Position numbers and translations under genes: made by a program
Source: Microcella indica
GTDB taxonomy: Bacteria; Actinomycetota; Actinomycetes; Actinomycetales; Microbacteriaceae
Assembly (NCBI RefSeq): GCF_013414345.1
Contig: NZ_CP058670.1
Location: 1,054,001 to 1,118,000, forward strand
DNA length: 64,000 bases
Direction: 5' to 3'
Notes under the pieces: generated by a model
Told to the model about the DNA's origin: nothing
Database searches by the model: none
What the model saw: the letters and a program-made list of their open reading frames with translations, nothing else
Shown here: piece by piece, positions 39,349 to 50,718 of the stretch
How positions within the stretch are numbered: position 1 is the stretch's first letter
Layout: every line of letters begins with the position of its first letter

Positions 39349-40104
39349 ATGGCGCACTTCTACCTCGACGAGAGCCTCGCAGCGCAGCTGAGTGCGGCGG
39401 GCGAGGAGACCGGGGCGGTCGTCGCGCTGCAGGGCGCGGATGCCCGGCACGCCGTCACCGTCGCACGCGTGCGCTCCGGCGAGAGCCTGCGGCTCGGCGA
39501 CGGCGCCGGACTCGTGCTGCACGGCACGGTGACCGAGGCGGACCCGGCCGCCGTCGCACTGCGGGTCGAGCGCGTCGAGCGCCACGAGCGGCCTGCGCCG
39601 CGCATCCTGCTCGCGCAGGCGCTCGCCAAAGGCGACCGGGACGAGCTCGCCGTGCAGGCCGCGACAGAGCTGGGCGTCGGCGGTGTCATCCCCTGGCAGG
39701 CCGCGCGCAGCGTGTCGCGGTGGGAGGGGCCCAAGGTCGCGAAGGGCGTCGCGCGCTGGCAGTCGATCGTGCGCGAGGCGAGCAAGCAGTCGTTGCGGCC
39801 GTGGCTGCCCGAGGTCGAGCAGCTCGCCTCGACTCGGGAGCTTGCGGCGCGAGCATCCGGTGCCGTCATGTTCGTGCTCGACACCGCGGGCGAGCGCCCG
39901 CTCACCGCCCTGACCGCGGCCGACCTGGGGGAGCGCGACCTCGTGCTCGTCGTCGGGCCGGAGGGAGGCATCACCGACGCCGAGCTCGCCGAGCTGGAGG
40001 CGGCGGGGGCCCACCGTGTGCGGCTCGGGGACACCGTGCTGCGCACGTCGACCGCGGGGCCTGCGGCGATCGCGCTGCTCAACGCCGCGCTCGGCCGCTG
40101 GTGA
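39349..40104 (+). CDS. rsmE: 16S rRNA (uracil(1498)-N(3))-methyltransferase
   Basis: 251 residues. Diagnostic parts are DARHAVTVARVRSGESLRLGDG near residue 30, LLAQALAKGDRDELAVQAATELGV, SKQSLRPWLPEV, and VVGPEGGITDAELAELEAAGA with LGDTVLRTSTAGPAAI, the SPOUT-class knot. It methylates U1498 of 16S rRNA using S-adenosylmethionine. Location after dnaJ is conserved in actinobacteria. Confidence 0.94.
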   Translation: MAHFYLDESLAAQLSAAGEETGAVVALQGADARHAVTVARVRSGESLRLGDGAGLVLHGTVTEADPAAVALRVERVERHERPAPRILLAQALAKGDRDELAVQAATELGVGGVIPWQAARSVSRWEGPKVAKGVARWQSIVREASKQSLRPWLPEVEQLASTRELAARASGAVMFVLDTAGERPLTALTAADLGERDLVLVVGPEGGITDAELAELEAAGAHRVRLGDTVLRTSTAGPAAIALLNAALGRW

Positions 40105-40164
40105 CGGCGGCGGCGCGGCTTCTGCCCCTCGGCCGCCTCTCCGGCACCTGTCGGCTCCGCGCTC

Positions 40165-40170
40165 TAGACT
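40165..40170 (+). promoter_or_regulatory. Leaderless -10 box of the HIT gene
   Basis: TAGACT is followed by seven bases and the ATG at 40178; there is no Shine-Dalgarno sequence. Confidence 0.55.
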
Positions 40171-40177
40171 GGACACC

Positions 40178-40531
40178 ATGACGACGAGCGAGCCGACGAT
40201 ATTCGAGCGCATCATCGCGCGCGAGATTCCCGCCGACATCGTGCACGAGACCGACACGGTCATCGCCTTCCGCGACATCGCTCCGAAGGCGCCCGTGCAT
40301 CTCCTCGTCGTGCCCAAGACCGCGCAGTACCGCACCGTCGCCGAGCTCGCCGCGGGAGACCCCGGCCTGCTCGCCGAGGTCGTCGCCGTCGCACAGGAAC
40401 TCGCGCAGGAGCACGCCGACGGAGAGTTTCGCCTCGTGTTCAACACCGGCCCGAACGCGGGCCAGACCGTCTTCCACGTTCACGCCCACGTCCTGGCGGG
40501 CGGCCTAGCCGAAGGAACCCTTGCCGACTGA
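40178..40531 (+). CDS. HIT-domain nucleotide hydrolase
   Basis: 117 residues. The N-terminal TIFERIIAREIPADIVHETDTVIAF and the histidine triad QTVFHVHAHVLAGG (H-x-H-x-H, about residues 97-105) place it in the HINT/PKCI branch, which hydrolyses AMP-lysine and other nucleoside phosphoramidates. The HIT gene lies between rsmE and phoH in many actinobacteria. It overlaps phoH by 11 bp. Confidence 0.9.
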   Translation: MTTSEPTIFERIIAREIPADIVHETDTVIAFRDIAPKAPVHLLVVPKTAQYRTVAELAAGDPGLLAEVVAVAQELAQEHADGEFRLVFNTGPNAGQTVFHVHAHVLAGGLAEGTLAD

Positions 40532-41714
40532 CGATCTCGCGGCGAACAACTCCTCCGCCGCTGACGCGCCCAGCGCCCCTGCGACTCCTGCCCCCGCGAC
40601 CGCGCGGCGATCTCTCGAGGTCGACGGTGTCGCGATGGTGCGGCTGCTCGGCCCGCAGGACCGCCTGCTCACCACGCTAGAAGCCCAGTACCCGCTCGTC
40701 GACGTGCACGTGCGCGGCAACCAGGTGACGCTCGACGGCGACGCCGACCAGGTCGACGCCGCCTATCGTCTCGTCGACGAGCTCATCACGATGGTGCGGC
40801 AGGGCCAGGAGCTCGGGCCGGCCGAGGTGACCTCGTCGAAGCGCATCCTCGATGCCGGCGCTGGCAGCCCCGCAGAGGTGCTGAGCCAGGCGATCCTCAC
40901 GAGCCGCGGCAAGAGCATCCGCCCCAAGACTCTCGGCCAGAAGGCCTACGTCGACGCGATCGATCTCAACACGATCGTCTTCGGCATCGGCCCCGCCGGT
41001 ACCGGCAAGACGTACCTCGCCATGGCGAAGGCCGTGCAGGCGCTGCAGCGCAAGGAGGTCGAGCGCATCATCCTGACCCGCCCGGCCGTCGAGGCTGGTG
41101 AGAGGCTCGGGTTCCTGCCCGGCACGCTCACCGACAAGATCGACCCATACCTGCGGCCGCTCTACGACGCGCTCAACGAGATGATGGACCCGGAGCTCGT
41201 GCCCAAGCTGCTCACGACGGGCGTCGTCGAGGTGGCACCTCTCGCGTACATGCGCGGGCGCACGCTCAACAACTCGTTCATCGTCCTCGATGAGGCGCAG
41301 AACACGAGCCCCGAGCAGATGAAGATGTTCCTCACGCGGCTCGGCTTCGGCTCGAAGATGGTCGTGACCGGCGACATCACGCAGGTCGACCTGCCTGTCG
41401 GTGCCAGCGGGCTGCAGCTCGTGACGCGCGTGCTCGGTGAGATCGACGACATCCACTTCGCCCGCCTGACCTCCGACGATGTCGTGCGCCACTCGCTCGT
41501 CGGCCGCATCGTCGACGCCTACACGAAGTACGACGCGCAGAAGCAGGCGCAGCAGTACGAGCGCGAGCACGGCCGTGGTGCCGACGGTGGCGCGGATGCT
41601 CCCGGCGGCAACCGCGCAGAGCGTCGCGCCGGGCTCGGCGGCGCCCGAGGCGGCGGCGCGCAGCCCCGCGACCGGTTCCCCCGCCGGCCGCGACCCGAGA
41701 CCGGAGGGCGCTGA
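40521..41714 (+). CDS. phoH: PhoH-like ATPase
   Basis: 397 residues. N-terminal KH-like segment (VDVHVRGNQVTLDGD), Walker A FGIGPAGTGKTYLAMAKAV (near residue 155), ILTRPAVEAGERLGFLPG, and Walker B FIVLDEAQNTSPEQMKMFLTRLG, all typical of PhoH. The C-terminus is a low-complexity Arg/Gly/Pro tail. It is an ATPase, often linked to RNA metabolism through ybeY and era synteny. The TTG start at 40521 is supported by GAAGGA upstream and overlap with the HIT gene. Confidence 0.9.
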   Translation: MPTDDLAANNSSAADAPSAPATPAPATARRSLEVDGVAMVRLLGPQDRLLTTLEAQYPLVDVHVRGNQVTLDGDADQVDAAYRLVDELITMVRQGQELGPAEVTSSKRILDAGAGSPAEVLSQAILTSRGKSIRPKTLGQKAYVDAIDLNTIVFGIGPAGTGKTYLAMAKAVQALQRKEVERIILTRPAVEAGERLGFLPGTLTDKIDPYLRPLYDALNEMMDPELVPKLLTTGVVEVAPLAYMRGRTLNNSFIVLDEAQNTSPEQMKMFLTRLGFGSKMVVTGDITQVDLPVGASGLQLVTRVLGEIDDIHFARLTSDDVVRHSLVGRIVDAYTKYDAQKQAQQYEREHGRGADGGADAPGGNRAERRAGLGGARGGGAQPRDRFPRRPRPETGGR

Positions 41715-41715
41715 C

Positions 41716-42183
41716 GTGTCGATCGAGATCAACAACGAGTCGGGCTTCGACGTCGACGAGTCTGCCCTGCAGCGCCTCGTGCTGCACGCCTTCGACGCGT
41801 TGAGAGTGCACCGCGACGCCGAGCTCGCGATTCAGCTCGTCGACGAGGGCGCCATGGAGCGCCTGCACATCGAGTGGATGGACGAGCCTGGCCCGACCGA
41901 CGTGCTGAGCTTCCCCATGGACGAGCTGCGCCCCGGCAGCGATGAGGAGCCCACGCCGCCCGGCCTGCTCGGCGACATCGTGCTGTGCCCGCAGGTCGCG
42001 GTCGGGCAGGCCGAGGCCGCGGGCCACTCGACGCTCGACGAGCTTCTGCTGCTGACCACGCACGGGCTGCTGCACCTGCTCGGATTCGACCACGCGGAAC
42101 CCGAGGAGGAGCGCGAGATGTTCGGGCTGCAGCGCGACATCCTCGTGAGCTTCGCCCTCGACGAGCGGAAGCGCCGGCCGTGA
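41716..42183 (+). CDS. ybeY: Endoribonuclease YbeY
   Basis: 155 residues. The zinc site is THGLLHLLGFDHAEPEE (H-G-x-L-H-L-x-G-x-D-H, residues 115-130), and WMDEPGPTDVLSFPMDE precedes it. YbeY is a metal-dependent RNase needed for 16S rRNA 3'-end maturation and ribosome quality control. GTG at 41716 begins one base after the phoH stop. The stop overlaps the next gene by 4 bp. Confidence 0.94.
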   Translation: MSIEINNESGFDVDESALQRLVLHAFDALRVHRDAELAIQLVDEGAMERLHIEWMDEPGPTDVLSFPMDELRPGSDEEPTPPGLLGDIVLCPQVAVGQAEAAGHSTLDELLLLTTHGLLHLLGFDHAEPEEEREMFGLQRDILVSFALDERKRRP

Positions 42184-43532
42184 CCCTCGCGGTCGTCTTC
42201 TTCATCGTCGCCTTCGGGCTCGTCGCCTTCGGCGGTCTGCTCGCCGCGATCGACGCAGCCCTGAGCGTCGTGAGCCGCAACGACCTGCTCGACCTTGCGC
42301 CGGCGCGTCCGCGCCCGAAGCGGCTCTACGCCGTGGCGGGCGATATCGGCGCGCACGTCAACGCGCTCAACTTCCTCCGCATCGTCGCCGAGACATTCGC
42401 CGCGGTGCTCGTGACCCTCGCGCTCGCCTCCCTCTTCGAGGAGTGGTGGACAGCCCTCGCGCTGAGTGCCGCGATCATGATCATCGTCTCGTTCATCCTC
42501 GTCGGCTCGAGCCCGCGCAGCGTCGGCCGCGCGAACCCTCGCGGGATGCTCCGCTACACCGATTGGCTCATCCGAGGCGTCCGGCTCATCACGGGGCCCA
42601 TCGCGGACGCCCTCGTCGCGGTCGGCAACCGTGTGACGCCTGGCCGCCCGAAGAGTGCCACCTTCTCGAGCGAGGAGCAGCTGCTGAGCATGGTCGACGA
42701 GGCCACCGACCTCGACGTGCTCGACGCCGACGACCGCGACCTCATCCGCTCCATCTTCGACTTCAACGAGACGATCGTGCGCGAGACGATGCTGCCGCGC
42801 ACCGACATGGTGACGATCGAGCAGGGGTCGACCGTGACCGACGCCATGGCGCTCTTCCTCGCGAAAGGCGTGTCGCGCATCCCCGTCATCGGGGAGAGCA
42901 GCGATGACGTGCTCGGCATCATCTACCTGCGCGACGCCGCGCGGCTCGCCTACGAGCAGCCCGCAGCGTGCGCGACGACGAGCGTCGAGGAGCTCGCCAA
43001 GCCGGCCCTGTTCATCCCCGAATCCAAGAAGGCCGACGACGCCCTGCGCGAGATGCAGCTCGCCTCCAACCACATGGCGCTCGTCGTCGACGAGTACGGC
43101 GGCATCGCCGGCCTCGTCACGATGGAGGATCTCATCGAGGAGCTCGTCGGCGAGATCAGCGACGAGTACGACCGCGACGTCGCCATGTCTGAGCAGCTGA
43201 GCGACAACGAGTTCCGCGTGAGCGCGCGCATGCCCGTCGACGAACTCGGCGACCTGTTCGGCATCGAGCTCGACGACGACGAGGTCGACACGGTCGGCGG
43301 CCTCCTCGCGAAGCATGTCGGCCGCCTTCCCGTCGTGGGGTCGACGACCGAGGTCGACGGCCTGCACCTCACGGCCGAGCGCACCGAGGGTCGACGCAAG
43401 CGCGTGGTCACGGTGCTCGTCTCGGCCGACCAGGCCCTCATCGACGCGAAGCTCGCCTTCGCGAACTCGGCCGACACCGGGTCGACCCCGAACCAGGATG
43501 CTCGGCTCGAGCAGCACGGCAGCCCCTCGTGA
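42180..43532 (+). CDS. CorC/HlyC-type CBS-domain membrane protein
   Basis: 450 residues. A DUF21/CNNM transmembrane domain (about residues 1-135, with AIDAALSVVSRNDLL) is followed by two CBS domains (IVRETMLPRTDMVTIEQ and LFIPESKKADDALREMQ, with HMALVVDEYGGIAGLVTMEDLIEELVGEI) and a CorC_HlyC C-terminal domain (FRVSARMPVDELGDLFG). It is probably a magnesium or metal exporter of the inner membrane. Its place between ybeY and era is conserved. Confidence 0.9.
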   Translation: MTLAVVFFIVAFGLVAFGGLLAAIDAALSVVSRNDLLDLAPARPRPKRLYAVAGDIGAHVNALNFLRIVAETFAAVLVTLALASLFEEWWTALALSAAIMIIVSFILVGSSPRSVGRANPRGMLRYTDWLIRGVRLITGPIADALVAVGNRVTPGRPKSATFSSEEQLLSMVDEATDLDVLDADDRDLIRSIFDFNETIVRETMLPRTDMVTIEQGSTVTDAMALFLAKGVSRIPVIGESSDDVLGIIYLRDAARLAYEQPAACATTSVEELAKPALFIPESKKADDALREMQLASNHMALVVDEYGGIAGLVTMEDLIEELVGEISDEYDRDVAMSEQLSDNEFRVSARMPVDELGDLFGIELDDDEVDTVGGLLAKHVGRLPVVGSTTEVDGLHLTAERTEGRRKRVVTVLVSADQALIDAKLAFANSADTGSTPNQDARLEQHGSPS

Positions 43533-44443
43533 CCGCTCCAGGGCAGGAGGGCGCCGGCGAGCACCGCGCCGGCTTCGTGACCTTCGTCGGCCGCCCCAAC
43601 GTCGGCAAGTCGACCCTCACGAACGCGCTCGTCGGCGAGAAGGTCGCCATCACGAGCTCGAAGCCGCAGACCACGCGGCGGGCGATCCGGGGGATCGTGC
43701 ACCGGGCATCCGGCCAGTTGATCGTCGTCGACACGCCCGGCATGCACCGCCCGCGCACGCTCCTCGGCGAGCGGCTCAACGCCGTCGTGCAGGACACTCT
43801 CGGCGACGTCGACGTCATCGGGTTCTGCGTGCCGGCGGGGGAACCGATCGGGCCAGGCGACCGGTTCATCAACGAGCAGCTCGACAGCTTCGCGCGCACG
43901 CGCAAGATCGCGATCGTGACGAAGACCGACGACGCGTCGCGCGCGCGGGTCGCCGAGCAGCTGCTCGCCGTGTCGCAGCTGCGCGAGTGGGACGCGGTGA
44001 TCCCGCTCTCGGCCGTTACGGGCGACCAGGTCGACCTGCTCGCCGACGAGCTCATCGCCCTCATGCCCGTCTCGCCGCCCCTGTACGAGGCGGATGCCGT
44101 GACCGAGGAGACCGCGATCGACCGGGTCGCCGAGCTCATCCGCGAGGCCGCGCTCGAGGGCGTGAGCGACGAGCTGCCCCACTCGCTCGCCGTGACCGTC
44201 GACGAGATGACCGAGCGCTCGGGCTCGGCCGTGCTCGACATCTTCGCCAACGTCTGGGTCGAGCGCGACAGCCAGAAGGGCATCATCATCGGGCACCGCG
44301 GTGCGCGCCTCACCGAGGTCGGCACGCGCGCCCGCCACTCGATCGAGGCGCTGCTCGGCCGCCGCGTGTACCTCAAGCTGCACGTCAAGGTCGCCAAGGA
44401 GTGGCAGCGCGACCCCAAGCAGCTCGGCAAGCTCGGCTTCTAG
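43529..44443 (+). CDS. era: GTPase Era
   Basis: 304 residues. G1 GRPNVGKSTLTNAL, G2 SSKPQTTRRAI, G3 VVDTPGM and G4 TKTD. The KH domain contains ERDSQKGIIIGHRGARL near residue 246. Era binds the 3' end of 16S rRNA and helps assemble the 30S subunit. GTG at 43529 overlaps the upstream stop by 4 bp. The next gene in the usual actinobacterial order would be leuA or recO; here a two-component system intervenes. Confidence 0.95.
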   Translation: MTAPGQEGAGEHRAGFVTFVGRPNVGKSTLTNALVGEKVAITSSKPQTTRRAIRGIVHRASGQLIVVDTPGMHRPRTLLGERLNAVVQDTLGDVDVIGFCVPAGEPIGPGDRFINEQLDSFARTRKIAIVTKTDDASRARVAEQLLAVSQLREWDAVIPLSAVTGDQVDLLADELIALMPVSPPLYEADAVTEETAIDRVAELIREAALEGVSDELPHSLAVTVDEMTERSGSAVLDIFANVWVERDSQKGIIIGHRGARLTEVGTRARHSIEALLGRRVYLKLHVKVAKEWQRDPKQLGKLGF

Positions 44444-44472
44444 GGTCGCGCGGGTGCGCCCCGCTCCCGAGT

Positions 44473-44555
44473 GCGGCAGATTCGCCTCGAAAGTGGCGAA
44501 CCTCGTTGGTCAAGCGCCCATTCGCGCCAGATCTGGCCCAGAATGCGGGATGCTG
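44473..44555 (+). repeat. Second repeat family, copy 1 (CAGATCTG repeat)
   Basis: About 83 bases. It contains CAGATTCGCCTCGAAAG from 44477 and, 51 bases later, GCCAGATCTGGCCCAG (44526-44541), whose GCCAGATCTGGC is a perfect 12-bp palindrome. It lies between era and the response-regulator gene. The matching copy at 46733-46815 has the same 51-base spacing. Confidence 0.75.
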
Positions 44556-44564
44556 CGCTCGGGC

Positions 44565-45257
44565 TCAGCGGCGTGGCAGCAGGCCGTGGTCGTGCGCGTA
44601 GAGCACGACCTGCACGCGGTCGCGCAGCCCGAGCTTGGCGAGGATGCGCCCCACGTGCGACTTCACGGTCGCCTCGGAGACGAACTCGCGCGCGGCGATC
44701 TCGGCATTGCTCAGCCCCTGTGCGACGGCCGCGAAGATCTCGCGCTCCCGCTTGCTGAGGGCGCCGAGCTCGCGCTCGTGGGCCGCGGCGACTGCGGTGG
44801 CGTCGGGCCGCGGTCGAGCATCCACGTGGGCGAGCAAATCGCCGATCGCCCCGGGGGCGACGACCGCGTGACCGCCGTGCACGGCGCGGATGGCGGCGAG
44901 CAGGAACTCGGGCTCGGCATCCTTGAGCAGGAACCCGCTCGCGCCCGCGCGGATCGCCCGCAGCGCCGCATCGTCGAGGTCGAAGGTCGTGAGCACGATG
45001 ACGCGCGGCGGGGTGCGGCCCGACTCCTCGGCACTGCGCAGAATGCCCGCCGTGCCGGCGATGCCGTCGGCCCGGGGCATCCGGATGTCGATAAGCACGA
45101 CGTCGGGGCGCTGCTCGGTGGCGACGACCACTGCCTCCGCGCCGTCACCGGCCTCGCCCACCACGGTCAAGTCGGGCTGCGAGTCGATGAGCATGCGCAC
45201 CCCGCGCCGGAACAGCGGCTGGTCGTCGACGAGCAAGACGCGGATGGGGGTGCTCAC
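44565..45257 (-). CDS. NarL/FixJ-family response regulator
   Basis: 230 residues. Receiver domain: RVLLVDDQPLFRRGVRMLID (acidic pair), phospho-acceptor Asp in VVLIDIRMPRADG (about residue 55), VLTTFDLDDAAL and the conserved Lys in GFLLKDAEPE. The DNA-binding LuxR-type domain is LGALSKREREIFAAVAQGLSNAEIAAREFVSEATVKSHVGRILAKLGL. GTG 45257 is chosen because GGAG lies 9 bases before it. It is transcribed after the histidine kinase gene and probably is its partner; the regulon is not known. Confidence 0.92.
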   Translation of the reverse strand: MSTPIRVLLVDDQPLFRRGVRMLIDSQPDLTVVGEAGDGAEAVVVATEQRPDVVLIDIRMPRADGIAGTAGILRSAEESGRTPPRVIVLTTFDLDDAALRAIRAGASGFLLKDAEPEFLLAAIRAVHGGHAVVAPGAIGDLLAHVDARPRPDATAVAAAHERELGALSKREREIFAAVAQGLSNAEIAAREFVSEATVKSHVGRILAKLGLRDRVQVVLYAHDHGLLPRR

Positions 45258-45357
45258 GAGCGCAGGCTCCACGGCAGGGCCGTCGCGAGGTCGGTAGTGC
45301 GGGGGATCGAGACGAAGGTGAGCTGCACGACGATGGGCGCGGGAGGAGGCGGGGTCG

Positions 45358-46611
45358 TCACGCGCTCACCTCCGCCGACTCGCTGACGTGGGCCGACCGA
45401 GTGACCTCTCCCGGCTCCGCAGGCTCAGGGCTCGGCTCGAGGGGCAGGCGCAGCCGCACGCGAAACGTCTCGCCCTCGTGCACGCTCAGCACGCCGCCGG
45501 CGAGGGTCGCGCGCTCGCGCATCCCGTCGATGCCGTGGCCGCGGTGCGGCGGCTCGGCAGACTCGGTGTGCTCGGCGGCTGCGCTGGCCGGTGCGGCGTT
45601 CGTCACGACGAGGTCGACGGCGTCGGCGCCCCACTCGAGCTCGACGACGGTCGGCTCGTCGCGCGCGCCGTGCCGCAGCGCGTTCGTGAGCGCCTCCTGC
45701 AGGATGCGGTAGAGCGCGAGCGCACGAGCCTCGGTCAGGTGGCCGCGGTCGCCGAACTCTCGCTCGGCGAGGGTCAAGCCTGCCTCGCGCATCGAGTCGA
45801 GCAGGGCGCCGAGGTCGTCGACTCCCGGTTGCGGGCCGTCTTCCTGCGTGTGGCGCAGGCCCGTGAGCAGCACGCGCACGTCGGCGAGGGCATCCCGTGC
45901 CGTCTGCGCGATCGTCTCGAAGGCATCGGCGGCCTGCTCGTCACGCTGCGCCGTCGCATATCGGGCGCCGTCGGCCTGCGCGATCACGACGGTGAGGGAG
46001 TGCGCCACGACATCGTGCACATCGCGCGCCACGCGTGTTCGCTCGGCTTCGAGGTCGGCGCGGGTGAGGGCGGCGTCGCGCTGGGTGGCGGTCTGCTCCA
46101 CCTCGGTCGTCAGGGTCCGGCGTGCTCGTGCGCTGCGCAGCAGCTCGCCCCCGAACCAGGCGAGCGCTGGCATGAGCAGGACGAGGAGACTCAGCGGGCC
46201 GAGACCATAGCCGACGTACCCGATACCGCCTGCGATGAACGCGACGGTCAGCGCGAGGGCGAAAGAGCGCCCCAGCCAGCGGACCTGATCGGAACCGTAG
46301 GCGACGGCACCGAAGACGGCGATGTAGATCGGGAACCATAGGGCTCCGTTGGGCGTGCCTCCTGACCACCCGGCGAGGGAGACGACCACGATGGGGGCCG
46401 CTGAGATGAGGAGGCCCCACAACGGGCGGATGCGATGCAGGGCGACTCCGGCGCCGAGTGGAAGGAGGAGTACGCCGACGAGGTAGTTGCCGGTGACGCT
46501 CGTCGCGTAGTACGCGGCCGTGAACGAGAACAGCACTCCCACCGAGATCTCTGAGATGAGTCGCAGTCGAGTGGCGTGGCGAGAGAGGCGGTCGAGCACT
46601 GAGTCGATCAT
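45358..46611 (-). CDS. HisKA_3-type sensor histidine kinase
   Basis: 417 residues. About six transmembrane helices span residues 18-165. A coiled region and the HisKA_3 phospho-acceptor ERTRVARDVHDVVAHSLTVVIAQ (His near residue 215) follow, then the HATPase_c domain with LYRILQEALTNALRHG and GHGIDGMRERATLAGG. The sensing part is the membrane domain, without an extracellular domain, as in DesK-like kinases. ATG 46611 has the leaderless box TAGCGT 7 bases upstream. It pairs with the response regulator 100 bases downstream. Confidence 0.92.
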   Translation of the reverse strand: MIDSVLDRLSRHATRLRLISEISVGVLFSFTAAYYATSVTGNYLVGVLLLPLGAGVALHRIRPLWGLLISAAPIVVVSLAGWSGGTPNGALWFPIYIAVFGAVAYGSDQVRWLGRSFALALTVAFIAGGIGYVGYGLGPLSLLVLLMPALAWFGGELLRSARARRTLTTEVEQTATQRDAALTRADLEAERTRVARDVHDVVAHSLTVVIAQADGARYATAQRDEQAADAFETIAQTARDALADVRVLLTGLRHTQEDGPQPGVDDLGALLDSMREAGLTLAEREFGDRGHLTEARALALYRILQEALTNALRHGARDEPTVVELEWGADAVDLVVTNAAPASAAAEHTESAEPPHRGHGIDGMRERATLAGGVLSVHEGETFRVRLRLPLEPSPEPAEPGEVTRSAHVSESAEVSA

Positions 46612-46618
46612 GTCCGCC

Positions 46619-46624
46619 ACGCTA
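46619..46624 (-). promoter_or_regulatory. Leaderless -10 box of the histidine kinase gene
   Basis: TAGCGT on the minus strand is followed by seven bases and the ATG at 46611. Confidence 0.5.
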
Positions 46625-46732
46625 GGGCCCGCGCGGCTCGCGGTCGCCCGAAACGCGCGCCGGTCACCCCTGCGGGGGAGCAGTTTCATCCGAAAGGCTG
46701 AGGTCGAGCATCCCGTCGCCGCCATGTGGCGC

Positions 46733-49691
<2,959 letters not shown>

Positions 49692-49717
49692 ACTCGAATT
49701 CTGTCGCAGTCGAGCGG

Positions 49718-50548
49718 CTACCCGTGCGGCCGGCTCGCCCCGGGGATGGGGGAGCGACGCCGCACGCGGGCCGCGGAGCTGACGACCGGGATCGACGAGG
49801 TCGTCGGGTGCAGGTGGATCACGCCGGTGGATGTCGTGACCGTGCGGCTGCCGTCGTCCGGCGCAGGGTCGTCGTCGCGCCTTCCGCGCCGGGGGATGGA
49901 GGGCAGCCTGGGCAGGCGCGTGATCGCGCGCTGCTCGGGCAGGCTCCAGCCGAACAGCACCGACGCCATGCGCACCCCGAAGGTGATCGCGACGCCGGCC
50001 GCGCCCGCCACGAAGACGTCGACGTCGAACGCCAGGAGAACGGCGATGGTGCCCGAACCGGCCGCGGCAGCGACCGCGTAGAGCGAGCCGACGTGCATGA
50101 GCGCGATGGGCAGGTTCAGTAGCAGGTCGCGCAGAATCGAGCCGCCGACCGCCGCGAGAACTCCGACGAAGATGGCGGCGACCTCGGGCAGCCCGAGAGC
50201 GAGCGCCTTGGTCGTGCCGATGGCGCCGAAGAGGCCGATCGTGAGCGCGTCGAGCGCGGTGATGAGCGGGTTGACCCGTGCGAGCACGCGCTCGAGCAGC
50301 ATGCCGAGGAGCGCCGCGCCGGTCGCGACGACGACGTACCAGTTGGTCTGCAGGGTCGCGAGCGGAACGTTGAGCAGCAGGTCGCGCAGCAGACCGCCAC
50401 CGAAGCCGACGACGAGGCCGATGATGGCGACCCCGAGCCAGTCGAGCCTGCGGTCGCGGAACTGCGCCGCGAACAGCGCCCCCTGCAGTGCCCCGATGCC
50501 GACGGCGAGCAGGTCGGCCCACAGCGGGATCACGAAGAGGTCGTCCAC
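49718..50548 (-). CDS. UPF0126/TRIC-type membrane channel family protein
   Basis: 276 residues. Two homologous halves: GLVVGFGGGLLRDLLLNVPLA and GVLAAVGGSILRDLLLNLPIA carry the GG-x-L/I-R-D signature, and DALTIGLFGAIGTTKAL is the D-A-x-x-L-G-x-F-x-x-x-G motif. About seven transmembrane helices fit prokaryotic TRIC cation channels. The C-terminal 70 residues are an Arg/Pro/Ser-rich cytoplasmic tail. The GTG at 50548 has CAGAAT six bases upstream, a -10-like box. It precedes the SDR gene on the same strand by 26 bases. Confidence 0.85.
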   Translation of the reverse strand: MDDLFVIPLWADLLAVGIGALQGALFAAQFRDRRLDWLGVAIIGLVVGFGGGLLRDLLLNVPLATLQTNWYVVVATGAALLGMLLERVLARVNPLITALDALTIGLFGAIGTTKALALGLPEVAAIFVGVLAAVGGSILRDLLLNLPIALMHVGSLYAVAAAAGSGTIAVLLAFDVDVFVAGAAGVAITFGVRMASVLFGWSLPEQRAITRLPRLPSIPRRGRRDDDPAPDDGSRTVTTSTGVIHLHPTTSSIPVVSSAARVRRRSPIPGASRPHG

Positions 50549-50665
50549 GTGACCATTCTGTCGCTCTGCGCTGACTGCGCACCGCCCGCGAGCATGCTGA
50601 CCACGTGCCGGGAAGGGCTCACGCGTGTTCGTGTGTCTCTGACCTGAACTGGTAGACTCTGTTCT

Positions 50666-50678
50666 AGTCACAGTGACT
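50666..50678. promoter_or_regulatory. Candidate NrtR operator of the NAD operon
   Basis: AGTCACAGTGACT is a perfect palindrome with a central A. It lies upstream of the -10 box TAGGAT (50684-50689) and upstream of nrtR. The placement between putative -35 and -10 regions fits repression by the Nudix-type regulator encoded next. Confidence 0.6.
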
Positions 50679-50683
50679 CTAAG

Positions 50684-50689
50684 TAGGAT
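50684..50689 (+). promoter_or_regulatory. -10 box of the nrtR-nad operon
   Basis: TAGGAT lies 29 bases before the ATG at 50719, which has GAGAGGGG upstream as ribosome-binding site. Confidence 0.5.
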
Positions 50690-50718
50690 CACGGGCCGCG
50701 AACGAGAGGGGAATCAGG

